Origin: an uncultured Fusibacter sp.
GTDB taxonomy: Bacteria; Bacillota; Clostridia; Peptostreptococcales; Acidaminobacteraceae
Direction: 5' to 3'
Assembly: GCA_937958285.1 (NCBI GenBank)
Contig: CALFXQ010000324.1
Coordinates: forward strand, 1 to 21,957
Length of the DNA: 21,957 nt
Every line of letters starts with the position of its first letter. Position 1 is the stretch's first letter. Made by a program: the position numbers and the translations under genes. The notes beneath the pieces are model-generated. The model was given only the letters and a program-made list of their open reading frames with translations. It was not told where the DNA came from and did no database searches. This document shows positions 14,579 through 21,112 of the stretch, piece after piece.

Positions 14579-14650
14579 CTTTTTCTCGTGCTTTTTGAAG
14601 TGCTTTTTCTCGTGCTTTTTCTCGTGCTTTTTCTCGTGCTTTTTCTCGAT
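14579..14650. repeat. 12-bp tandem repeat in the ahpF leader
   Basis: Six 12-bp units of CTTTTTCTCGTG (plus strand) run from 14579 to 14650. The second is changed to CTTTTTGAAGTG and the last ends in GAT. On the mRNA strand this gives an A/G-rich, probably unstructured stretch of repeated AAAAAG just before the ahpF Shine-Dalgarno at about 14570-14576. The frame reading EKKH repeats through it is not considered a gene. Confidence 0.9.
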
Positions 14651-14664
14651 TTTACACAGGTTCA

Positions 14665-14715
14665 AAATAAAAATGGACAAATCACATGGCGATATGCTTT
14701 GCCTGCAATTTGTCC
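14665..14715 (-). terminator. Intercistronic hairpin/terminator between ahpC and ahpF
   Basis: On the minus strand GGACAAAT (14708-14715) and ATTTGTCC (14675-14682) form an 8-bp stem with an inner GGC/GCC pair, followed by ATTTTTATTTT. It looks like a moderate rho-independent terminator. It would let most transcripts stop after ahpC and some continue into ahpF. Confidence 0.6.
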
Positions 14716-14757
14716 CTGTGATCATGTGCTTTTGGCTCTCTAATTTGCCGTGTAAAA

Positions 14758-15321
14758 CTAAATCTTTCCTACAAGGTCAAGGCCAGGCTTCAATGTTTTG
14801 CTGCCTTCTTGCCATTTGGCAGGGCACACTTCGCCAGGATTATTGCGCACATATTGTGCTGCCTTGATTTTGTTCACGAGGATGCTCGCATCACGGCCGA
14901 TGCCACCTGCGCTAATTTCAACGGATTGAACGACGCCATCTGGATCCACAATAAATGTTCCACGATCTGCAAGGCCTACGCCTTCAATGAGCACATCGAA
15001 GTTTCTAGAAATCACATGTGCTGGGTCGCCGATCATGGGGTATTGGATCTTGCCAATAGAATCCGATGTGTCGTGCCATGCTTTATGGGTAAAATGCGTG
15101 TCTGTAGAAACCGCATACACCTCAGTACCGAGTGCCTTAAGTGCTGCATATTGGTTTTGAAGGTCTTCGAGTTCTGTAGGACACACAAATGTAAAATCTG
15201 CGGGATAGAAGCAAACAACACTCCATTGGCCTTTAAAATTTTCTTCTGTCACAGTGATAAATTGCTCGTTGTGATATGCTTGGGCGACGAATGGGAGCAC
15301 TGCTTTTCCGATTAAAGACAT
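14758..15321 (-). CDS. ahpC: Alkyl hydroperoxide reductase subunit C (2-Cys peroxiredoxin)
   Basis: AhpC reduces H2O2, organic peroxides and peroxynitrite in the cytoplasm and is recharged by AhpF. The 187-residue protein is normal in length. It has the peroxidatic C47 in FTFVCPTEL, the supporting R120 and the resolving C166 in GEVCPAKW, which marks it as a typical 2-Cys AhpC1-type peroxiredoxin. GGAGG lies seven bases before the ATG. A PerR-like box lies over the promoter. It is followed by a hairpin and then ahpF. Confidence 0.97.
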   Translation of the reverse strand: MSLIGKAVLPFVAQAYHNEQFITVTEENFKGQWSVVCFYPADFTFVCPTELEDLQNQYAALKALGTEVYAVSTDTHFTHKAWHDTSDSIGKIQYPMIGDPAHVISRNFDVLIEGVGLADRGTFIVDPDGVVQSVEISAGGIGRDASILVNKIKAAQYVRNNPGEVCPAKWQEGSKTLKPGLDLVGKI

Positions 15322-15364
15322 ATTTATTCCTCCGTAGTGATCATAGTTACAATGCTTATGCTAG

Positions 15365-15379
15365 TTATAATGGTTATAT
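15365..15379. promoter_or_regulatory. Candidate PerR box of ahpC
   Basis: TTATAATGGTTATAT agrees with the Per box TTATAAT-N-ATTATAA at 12 of 14 fixed positions. It overlaps the proposed ahpC -10, as expected for repression by the peroxide sensor PerR, which is a known regulator of ahpCF in Bacillota. No perR gene is in the window. Confidence 0.6.
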
Positions 15380-15404
15380 AATTGTTATGATTACAATTTG
15401 ATAA
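15376..15404 (-). promoter_or_regulatory. Candidate ahpC promoter
   Basis: On the minus strand TTATCA (15399-15404), a 17-bp spacer and TTATAT (15376-15381) form a plausible sigma-A promoter about 55 bases upstream of the ahpC start codon. Its -10 runs into the PerR-like box. The area is AT-rich, so other choices exist. Confidence 0.45.
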
Positions 15405-15515
15405 CCTCTGTCACTATATAACCATAATCGAGACGGGATGTCAATGCCATTTCGAATTTTTTTACTCCCATTTTGCGTAGCTCTAGCTGAAGTGCACGCT
15501 TCTCTTCCAGTATAC

Positions 15516-16019
15516 TTACATATGGCTAAGGCCCTCATGTCGCTCATAGCTCACAAACTCATCCTGATTCCAGCGGTTTTTCACATCGCTAAACTTTTCA
15601 TTAAAAGTGCTCTCCACATGTTTGCGCGCGATCATTATCTGGATCCACCGAATAAACCAGTAGTCAATCAGTAAAAAATTGACTAAAAACAATTCAAACG
15701 CACCGACGATTTTAATCCCCGACAACATATAAGGGATTAACCAAAGTAAAAAGTGCAGCAGATTCGTCCACTTTTCAGGAATCCGCTCCTGACCTATAAG
15801 CCAGTAGGTAACGGCAATGGTATAACCCCAGTACATGCCCATGACAGCGACGTGCTCAAGCGGAAGCGACTCTTTAGTGAAGTGAAGAAGAACTGCGATA
15901 AGGATTGTAATCACAAAATATGCCTTGAGCATTGTGCGGGTTATCCCTTTAAACCAAATAAATAGCGGCATTTTATGGAAAACACGTACACTTTTTAAGA
16001 AATTGTGTAAAAATTTCAT
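15516..16019 (-). CDS. Small multi-pass membrane protein paired with LytTR regulator (DUF3021-like)
   Basis: This is a 167-residue integral membrane protein with four predicted helices at about 28-46, 57-76, 84-105 and 106-126. A charged C-terminal tail (about 130-167) contains several Lys, Glu and Arg. The arrangement, with W-x-x-x-L-H-F-L-L-W-x-I-P-Y in the third helix, resembles DUF3021 proteins. These are commonly encoded beside a LytTR-domain regulator and are thought to restrain it at the membrane. The family call rests mainly on size, topology and this neighbour. AGGAGG lies before the ATG at 16019. The gene begins 36 bases after the LytTR gene stops. Confidence 0.6.
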   Translation of the reverse strand: MKFLHNFLKSVRVFHKMPLFIWFKGITRTMLKAYFVITILIAVLLHFTKESLPLEHVAVMGMYWGYTIAVTYWLIGQERIPEKWTNLLHFLLWLIPYMLSGIKIVGAFELFLVNFLLIDYWFIRWIQIMIARKHVESTFNEKFSDVKNRWNQDEFVSYERHEGLSHM

Positions 16020-16055
16020 AAAACCTCCTTTAACATCACCTTTTTATGGGATTGT

Positions 16056-16547
16056 TTATTTCATGCCCAGGCGTTTTTTTATCTCGGCTACATAGCGTCT
16101 CGACACATAGGCTTGGCTCCCGTTGTCGAGCTTTAGGGCGAAAGCTCCGGTAATGCCGGTCTTTATGCCCTCTACACGCTGAAAATTGACGATTTCAGAT
16201 TGGGATATTGGAATGAAATAACGGCCATCTAACTGGGCCTCCACTTCGTAGAGCCGCATTTTTAGCCGATGCTCGCCTTTGTCTGATGCCACGGTCAAGT
16301 GGCCTTCGGAGGTGTAAATCCGCAGAATTTCCTTGTGTTTGACGAAAATTGTCTCGTCGGCGCCTTCACAAAAAAGGGTCGGTGGTTGGGGTATTGGTTG
16401 GGGTATTGGTTGGGGCTTTTGATGTTGAAGTTGCTTGAGGAGCGCGAGCACTGCCTCGCTCATTTCCGAGGTATAAATCACCAATTTTGGCCTTGTATAA
16501 GCGGTGTCGAGCACGACCTCAATGTCAAAAGTTGTGTGCTGTTCCAT
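16056..16547 (-). CDS. LytTR-domain transcriptional regulator
   Basis: This 163-residue protein has an N-terminal region (1-55) with no clear receiver domain, a proline linker PQPIPQPIPQPP (about 45-56), and a C-terminal LytTR DNA-binding domain (about 62-163). Visible LytTR features are I-x-x-I-Y-T-S-E-G-H-L-T-V, the central F-I-P-I-S-Q-S-x-I-V-N segment and the end YVSRRYVAEIKKRLG, where S-R-R-Y is typical. With no receiver domain it is probably controlled by the downstream membrane protein rather than by a histidine kinase. AGGAGG lies before the ATG. Direct repeats upstream look like its own binding site, so autoregulation is likely. Confidence 0.85.
   Translation of the reverse strand: MEQHTTFDIEVVLDTAYTRPKLVIYTSEMSEAVLALLKQLQHQKPQPIPQPIPQPPTLFCEGADETIFVKHKEILRIYTSEGHLTVASDKGEHRLKMRLYEVEAQLDGRYFIPISQSEIVNFQRVEGIKTGITGAFALKLDNGSQAYVSRRYVAEIKKRLGMK
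16384..16418. repeat. 12-bp repeat encoding the proline linker of the LytTR protein
   Basis: Nearly three copies of GGTTGGGGTATT (plus strand, units from 16384, 16396 and 16408) encode repeated P-Q-P-I on the minus strand. Unit gain or loss would keep the frame and change linker length. Confidence 0.8.
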
Positions 16548-16611
16548 TCTTTCCTCCTGTTAACTTAGGCTTATCGTAACATAAGGCCCTATAATACGCT
16601 ATACATTGGGG

Positions 16612-16646
16612 GTAAGTGGTCGAATTTTGGGCGCATGTGGTCACAT
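16612..16646 (-). promoter_or_regulatory. Candidate LytTR operator
   Basis: On the minus strand CGACCACTTA and TGACCACATG are direct repeats whose GACCAC cores (16616-16621 and 16637-16642) are 21 bp apart, two helical turns. This is the usual arrangement for LytTR sites. A possible -10 TATTAT lies at 16591-16596. The proximal repeat sits exactly where its -35 would be, and there is no -35 match, as in activator-dependent promoters. The distal copy is also part of the small palindrome ATGTG-GT-CACAT. Confidence 0.5.
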
Positions 16647-16681
16647 AATCGACTCTATGTACAAGGAAATCCGTATTCAAG

Positions 16682-16725
16682 TATAGGTGCGGTATAGGTG
16701 CGGTTAGTGTGCGGTCTAGGATGCG
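16682..16725. repeat. 11-bp tandem repeat
   Basis: TATAGGTGCGG occurs twice in perfect copy (16682-16692 and 16693-16703). Two degenerate copies follow, TTAGTGTGCGG and TCTAGGATGCG. An 11-bp period places each copy on nearly the same face of the helix. A protein-binding array or replication slippage are both possible. Confidence 0.75.
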
Positions 16726-16762
16726 ATTTTTCGGGCGGTTTGCGGAGCTGTTTTTAAACTGA

Positions 16763-16792
16763 TTGCACCGCCTTTAAAAAATAAGGTAAAAT
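16763..16792 (+). promoter_or_regulatory. Candidate promoter of the Eis-like gene
   Basis: TTGCAC (16763-16768), an 18-bp spacer and TAAAAT (16787-16792) lie about 60 bases upstream of the start codon of the acetyltransferase gene. Confidence 0.5.
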
Positions 16793-16853
16793 ATACATTG
16801 TAAGTGGCAAAAGTGACCGAAAACGCCCAACTATAAAAGGAAATGGTGGCTTT

Positions 16854-18155
16854 ATGAACTGTGTAAAACAAATGCCCCTCGTCGATTTGGATAGATTCGC
16901 TCAGATTCAGCAAAATGCCTATGCAGGCGTCAATAATGGCACAATAGAGGAGAGACAGCAACTGGTGGCATTCTATACCACTTTGATTCACGCTTCCGAA
17001 TGTACGTTTATTGGTTATTATAATGATAATCATTTGCTGGGCGCTGCCATTATCTATCACTTTACGCTCAACTACTGCGGGGAAATGGTTCCTGCTACGG
17101 GAATCGGTTCTGTGGCCATCGATTTGCTGCATAAAAAAGAGGGCATCGCCAAGTCACTCTTGCTGTATTGGCTTAAGACCAGCGGTGAAAATGGAGCGCT
17201 AGTAGCGTCGCTTTATCCCTTTAATGCCGCCTTTTATAATCGCTTTGGCTTTGGCTTTGGCACACCCCTGTACTTCTATCAGACCCCGCCTAAAAATTTC
17301 AGCAGCGATGGCGATAAGTCGCTCGTTCAATGGCTCGACTTAGAAAGTAGCCAAGACCTTAGCGATATGGATGCCTGTTACAAGGCCTTCTTTCTCCAGC
17401 AACACGGCATGATGCAGCGCACAGATATCGATTACTTGCGCCTAAAAAGACAAAAGAACCTGAAGGGCATCAAGGTTGTCGAAGTGCAGTACACGACCAC
17501 CTCCACGACCACATCTACTTCTACCGTGACTGGCTACATGCTCTTTGAACAAAAGGGCATTACCCCTTCAAATTTCTTACAGCAGACCCTAAACGTTTCT
17601 GAACTCATCACCTTAACACCTACCGCCGCAAGGGCCATCTCTGCCTTTTTCCATGCTCAGGCGGATCAAATTGACTATGTGAATCACCGCAGCTATGACC
17701 CCATGTGGTATCACAGTCTTCTTGACCTTTCTTACGCCAGTAAACCTGAGCTCCTGCCCCAGATCAATCACAAGGTCGCAGATATGGGTCTCGGCATGAT
17801 GTGGCGCGTTCTAGAGCCCCAAAAGCTGCTCCAAATGCTGCCGCCCCTCAGCTTTTCTCTTCAGTTTCACATTGCAGATATGCACTCAAAGCACATCCAC
17901 ATCTACCCTGTGCCCTGCACGCAAGCAAGGGCCAGCTCTACCGACAACGCCGATTCCCTTCAAATCCACTGCGACGAAGCACTTATGTCGAGTCTCCTAA
18001 TGGGAGCTTTATCCCTACGCACAGCTATCCGAAACGGCAATGCCAAGATGCGCAACTCCGATGGCCCACTACCCCTCATTCAGGCAGATAAGATGGCTCG
18101 AACCATCGATTTAACCTGGAGTCTGGAGGTTCCACAGTGTTTGACGCGATTTTAA
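16854..18155 (+). CDS. Eis-like GNAT N-acetyltransferase
   Basis: This is a 433-residue acetyl-CoA-dependent acyltransferase of the Eis type. Two GNAT-fold regions are followed by a C-terminal sterol-carrier-like domain (about residues 320-433). The signature is A-S-L-Y-P-F-N-A-A-F-Y-N-R-F-G-F (about 119-134), where Eis proteins have L-x-P-F-x-x-x-F-Y-x-x-F-G. The acetyl-CoA loop is E-G-I-A-K-S (about 96-101). A Thr/Ser-rich stretch TTTSTTTSTSTVTG (about 219-232) is an unusual low-complexity insert. Family members acetylate aminoglycosides or proteins, but the substrate here is unknown. The ATG at 16854 follows GGTGG closely, and a better AAAGGA is further up. The last 19 bases overlap the yihY-family gene. 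Confidence 0.85.
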   Translation: MNCVKQMPLVDLDRFAQIQQNAYAGVNNGTIEERQQLVAFYTTLIHASECTFIGYYNDNHLLGAAIIYHFTLNYCGEMVPATGIGSVAIDLLHKKEGIAKSLLLYWLKTSGENGALVASLYPFNAAFYNRFGFGFGTPLYFYQTPPKNFSSDGDKSLVQWLDLESSQDLSDMDACYKAFFLQQHGMMQRTDIDYLRLKRQKNLKGIKVVEVQYTTTSTTTSTSTVTGYMLFEQKGITPSNFLQQTLNVSELITLTPTAARAISAFFHAQADQIDYVNHRSYDPMWYHSLLDLSYASKPELLPQINHKVADMGLGMMWRVLEPQKLLQMLPPLSFSLQFHIADMHSKHIHIYPVPCTQARASSTDNADSLQIHCDEALMSSLLMGALSLRTAIRNGNAKMRNSDGPLPLIQADKMARTIDLTWSLEVPQCLTRF

Positions 18156-19021
18156 ACTTGGCCGAAAAAGTCCGCAATCAGCGCCATTTGCAGTGGCTAG
18201 TGAAGCTTTTTATTCGAACCCAGACCCATCATCAATCCGCCTTTGCTTCGCAAATTGCCTTCTTCTTTTTTATCTCCTTGTTTCCTTTTATCACTGTATT
18301 TGTAACATTTGCCGGCGGGCTCATTCCCATAGACAGCCTTACAGAAGTGATGAGCGGGTGGAAAACAGTGCCTAAAGAAGTGAAGGTCCTGATTATCACA
18401 TTTGTTCAAACGGCCAAGAGTCAACATCTTTCGATATTGTCCTTGAGCTTTCTCGCGATTTTGTGGTCCACAAGCCGCGCCTACTACGCCCTATCTCATG
18501 CATTAAATGCCGCACAAGGTTTAGACAGGGCGCCCAATTATTGGTTAGCGCGTTTTAAAGGTCTCGGATATACCCTCGCTTTGTCCTTTGTACTCACCTT
18601 TGCATTCCTTATTGCCACCATTACGCCTTTGCTCTCTAAGCCCATTGTGAGTTGGTTTGTCGGCATTGTGCAATTGCCGAACTTCTACACGGCCCTATTT
18701 CTTATTGGCAAGTGGCTTTTTTACATGTTCGTACTGGCACTGCTTATCTTAATCAGCTATGCCTTTGTTCCCAATAAACGTCAACCACTGATTTCCCTTA
18801 TTCCAGGCGTTTGTGTCACCGTATTGGGGTGGTGGTTTGAAACACTGCTCTTTAACACCTTTGTTCTGCGCTTTACGCGATTTTCTCTGATTTATGGCAC
18901 CCTTGCAACGGTTGTCATCGTTCTTATGTGGCTCTATACCTTGGCGGGCACGCTGATCTTTGGTGCCCATGTAAATGCCCTGCTCCTTAACGACAAAAAA
19001 AGTGGACCCATGTCCACTTAA
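18137..19021 (+). CDS. YihY/virulence factor BrkB family membrane protein
   Basis: This 294-residue protein has about six membrane helices, including FFFFISLFPFITVFVTFAGG (about 42-61), and the family features S-x-x-x-L-W-S-T-S-R (about 107-114), Y-A-F-V-P-N-K-R near 212-219 and the last helix pair ending G-A-H-V-N-A. YihY/UPF0761 proteins are inner-membrane proteins of uncertain function. Despite older naming they are not RNase BN. The start is GTG at 18137 with GGAGG seven bases upstream, inside the end of the Eis-like gene, so the two are coupled. The last seven codons form the arm of the terminator. Confidence 0.9.
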   Translation: MFDAILNLAEKVRNQRHLQWLVKLFIRTQTHHQSAFASQIAFFFFISLFPFITVFVTFAGGLIPIDSLTEVMSGWKTVPKEVKVLIITFVQTAKSQHLSILSLSFLAILWSTSRAYYALSHALNAAQGLDRAPNYWLARFKGLGYTLALSFVLTFAFLIATITPLLSKPIVSWFVGIVQLPNFYTALFLIGKWLFYMFVLALLILISYAFVPNKRQPLISLIPGVCVTVLGWWFETLLFNTFVLRFTRFSLIYGTLATVVIVLMWLYTLAGTLIFGAHVNALLLNDKKSGPMST

Positions 19022-19025
19022 TTTA
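18994..19025. terminator. Bidirectional terminator overlapping the end of the yihY-family gene
   Basis: AAGTGGAC (19000-19007), loop CCAT, and GTCCACTT (19012-19019) form a perfect 8-bp stem. On the minus strand GTCCACTTTTTTTG follows, a strong terminator for the GNAT gene. On the plus strand only TTAATTTAAA follows. The stem is inside the coding sequence (codons for K-S-G-P-M-S-T and the stop). Confidence 0.8.
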
Positions 19026-19841
19026 AAAAAATATTTTAAGCAATCGTGTTTTGCTGTAAGCCCCTGCTCTTTCCATACTCTTTAGTGAGTTGTGATTGTA
19101 GTACCAACAGCCCGAATGCGCAACCAAACCTTTTTCTTCGACGCGTTTCTTTAGCGTCTCAAGTATTGTTCCACCATAACCCTGCTGCCTAAATTGCTCA
19201 CACACATACATACCAATGCTTGCAATACCAGAATCAACCCGTCCGTACTCCACTACACCAAACCCAATAAGCACACCGCTATCTGGTGCTTCTACCGCAT
19301 ACACCTTAAGGTATGCACTGCCCGCGATTATGCGTTTACTCGTTTCTTCATCGAAAAAGTCTCCCGCAATATCTAGGCGTTTAGTGTCTTGTTCCGTCTT
19401 AATCTCTTTGAGTATTACGGGCATAAGCCTTGACGACTTTATCGCTCTTTGGGTATAGATCGAAAAGTATGCTTGTTTTTCTAACCTCACATAATTATCA
19501 AGGGCGAGGCTTAAAAACTGCTCGTCTCCAGTGGGAATAAAGGCATGTGTTACTTGCTCATAGCGTTTGATACGTTCAAACAGAAGTTGTGATAAGTGCC
19601 CATAGATCGGCTCTATATGAAATAAGGTAAGCATCTTTTTATCGTGTATGGCAAAAAAGCCCACAAAACTTCCGCTTTCTAAGGTAATTTTATAGTGCTG
19701 ACTAGACAATATATGATCTTCCCAGAAGGAGTCCACAGTAATGCGGTTCCCTTCAATATGCCCAGCCACTTCACTTTCAATATCTTGCCATAAGCATGGC
19801 GCAAGGCGCAGTGTCTCATTTGCTAATAATATGGTATTCAT
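19023..19841 (-). CDS. GNAT family N-acetyltransferase
   Basis: This is a 272-residue protein. The C-terminal half (about 145-272) is a GNAT domain with a beta-strand I-G-M-Y-V followed by the acetyl-CoA pyrophosphate loop R-Q-Q-G-Y-G-G (about 219-225) and a helix T-I-L-E-T-L-K. The N-terminal half looks like a degenerate second GNAT fold. The ATG at 19841 forms an ATGA overlap with the stop of the upstream phosphotransferase gene, and GGGAGG lies ten bases before it. The in-frame start at 19922 is rejected because it lies inside the upstream gene. The substrate is unknown. The coupling with a phosphotransferase suggests a shared small-molecule target. Confidence 0.85.
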   Translation of the reverse strand: MNTILLANETLRLAPCLWQDIESEVAGHIEGNRITVDSFWEDHILSSQHYKITLESGSFVGFFAIHDKKMLTLFHIEPIYGHLSQLLFERIKRYEQVTHAFIPTGDEQFLSLALDNYVRLEKQAYFSIYTQRAIKSSRLMPVILKEIKTEQDTKRLDIAGDFFDEETSKRIIAGSAYLKVYAVEAPDSGVLIGFGVVEYGRVDSGIASIGMYVCEQFRQQGYGGTILETLKKRVEEKGLVAHSGCWYYNHNSLKSMERAGAYSKTRLLKIFF

Positions 19842-20911
19842 AGATTGACGTACCTCCCAATCAATTGGTCTAAGCGCACTTTCGAGCGATTTGTGAGCCT
19901 TTGTCTCAAATTGTGCATCCACTCTGGTTCCAAATTCTCATTTACTTCTTGCAGACTAATCTGCACCCTATAAATCCAGTTAAGATCCATAAAGTCCCTA
20001 TATAGCTGAGCATCTGAGATACCGTCTGTAGCAGAGGGCCAAAGCGTCTCATAGCCCTCGAGCACGGCATTTTGAAGTGCTTCGATGTCGCTGCTTTCTC
20101 GAGTCTCAGATAAATTTTCATCTATATTGTCTAGCAGACGAACTAAATCCATATCGTACCAGGCATACATCGCATCATCAAAATCCACGACGCTAAGGAT
20201 ATCGCGTTCGCGGCAGTACAGCAAGTTGTCCAACTCAAAATCGTAGTGAATTAAACCCCATCGTTCGTGACTTGTGCGCGCTTTTAACATGTGCATATGC
20301 GCTTTTACTTTAGCTGCAATCGCGAAGAAATCTTCGGGCAAACCGATGAGGTTCCTTGGATTTTCTATAAAGCTATCGCAGTAGTCGAACACGCTTAAGA
20401 ATGGAACGCCTTCAATAGCTCTATGGGGCAAATCCAATTTGTGCGCGTGCGCTTGTTTGTAGTTTGTGCTGAGCCTGTGAAATTTGCCTAGTAGCACACC
20501 CAAGCGATGGGCCATAGCGATATCTAAGGCCACTTCTTCAACTGTAACGCCAGGCAACCCTTCGAAGACATTAGCCACATATACGCCCCAAGGCGTCTCA
20601 ATTTCATGGGCAATATCGCCTGTTTTACTTGGAATGTGTGAAGCAACTGTGTAGTCTTTAGAATGAAGGTATGTCATGAGGTCCAGTTCTGCGATTAAGC
20701 GCTTCATACCCTTCTCACTGCTCGGAGCAAAGCGCAACATGGCCCTCACGCTTGGTCCATCATTTTCTCTGAACACCGCCATTGGATAAATCGCATTCGA
20801 CGATATGCGGAAATGTTCAAACCATTCTCGCTTCTCTGGGTCCCTGTCCCACAACTCAGAAATGCAAGTTGCTAGCTGTCGGTTGTCATATAAAAATTTT
20901 AAAGGCAGCAT
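19838..20911 (-). CDS. Aminoglycoside phosphotransferase (APH)-family kinase
   Basis: This 357-residue small-molecule kinase has the APH/choline-kinase fold. The catalytic motif is H222-Y-D224-F-E-L-D-N229, with D224 as base and N229 as metal ligand. The second metal motif is V-V-D243-F-D-D. An N-terminal nucleotide lobe (about 35-120) has the alternating strands usual for the family. The fold also covers homoserine, choline, fructosamine and antibiotic kinases, so resistance should not be assumed. The start at 20911 has only a loose GAGAGATAG site. It is coupled to the GNAT gene by a 4-base overlap. Confidence 0.85.
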   Translation of the reverse strand: MLPLKFLYDNRQLATCISELWDRDPEKREWFEHFRISSNAIYPMAVFRENDGPSVRAMLRFAPSSEKGMKRLIAELDLMTYLHSKDYTVASHIPSKTGDIAHEIETPWGVYVANVFEGLPGVTVEEVALDIAMAHRLGVLLGKFHRLSTNYKQAHAHKLDLPHRAIEGVPFLSVFDYCDSFIENPRNLIGLPEDFFAIAAKVKAHMHMLKARTSHERWGLIHYDFELDNLLYCRERDILSVVDFDDAMYAWYDMDLVRLLDNIDENLSETRESSDIEALQNAVLEGYETLWPSATDGISDAQLYRDFMDLNWIYRVQISLQEVNENLEPEWMHNLRQRLTNRSKVRLDQLIGRYVNL

Positions 20912-20999
20912 ACTATCTCTCTTTCTATCTACTTACAAACACAAAAATACTCAAATTGTCATTTCACTTACCACTTAAAACAGAAGCGATCTTACATAA

Positions 21000-21008
21000 A
21001 TTATAGCA
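21000..21008 (-). promoter_or_regulatory. Extended -10 promoter of the APH-family gene
   Basis: On the minus strand TG-C-TATAAT (21008 down to 21000) is a perfect extended -10 element. No good -35 lies 17 bp upstream, which fits extended -10 promoters. It would give a leader of about 80 bases. Confidence 0.6.
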
Positions 21009-21044
21009 CTTTAAAACCCGCCTATTTGCGCAAGAATACTTATA

Positions 21045-21096
21045 TAAAAAAAGCGACAAAGAATCTGCTCCTTATGAGTAGGTCCTTTGTCGCTTT
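21045..21096 (-). terminator. Terminator of the VOC/NTF2-like gene
   Basis: On the minus strand AAAGCGACAAAG (21085-21096) pairs with CTTTGTCGCTTT (21050-21061). An inner CTACTC/GAGCAG stem is also present. A run of seven T and TATAT follow, which is a strong rho-independent terminator. Confidence 0.9.
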
Positions 21097-21112
21097 CTGT
21101 CAATAATTATCT

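Larger units (their letters stand above)
16548..16853. other. Divergent spacer between the LytTR and acetyltransferase genes
   Basis: The 306 bases hold a candidate LytTR operator (16612-16646), an 11-bp tandem repeat (16682-16725) and a candidate promoter for the acetyltransferase gene (16763-16792). No gene or RNA was recognised. Confidence 0.6.

Noticed and set aside
14540..14725. 61-codon frame with EKKH repeats upstream of ahpF
   Set aside because: It has no ribosome-binding site, passes through the tandem repeat and terminator region, and overlaps the ahpF start out of frame.
14809..15315. 168-codon plus-strand frame opposite ahpC
   Set aside because: It is a complement shadow of a highly conserved gene, with no start signal.
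16716..17132. 138-codon minus-strand frame opposite the Eis-like gene start
   Set aside because: It crosses a promoter region and the opposite strand of a clear gene, and the product resembles nothing recognisable.
19838..20911. Calling the APH-fold gene an aminoglycoside resistance gene
   Set aside because: Only the general kinase motifs are present. The fold serves many substrates.
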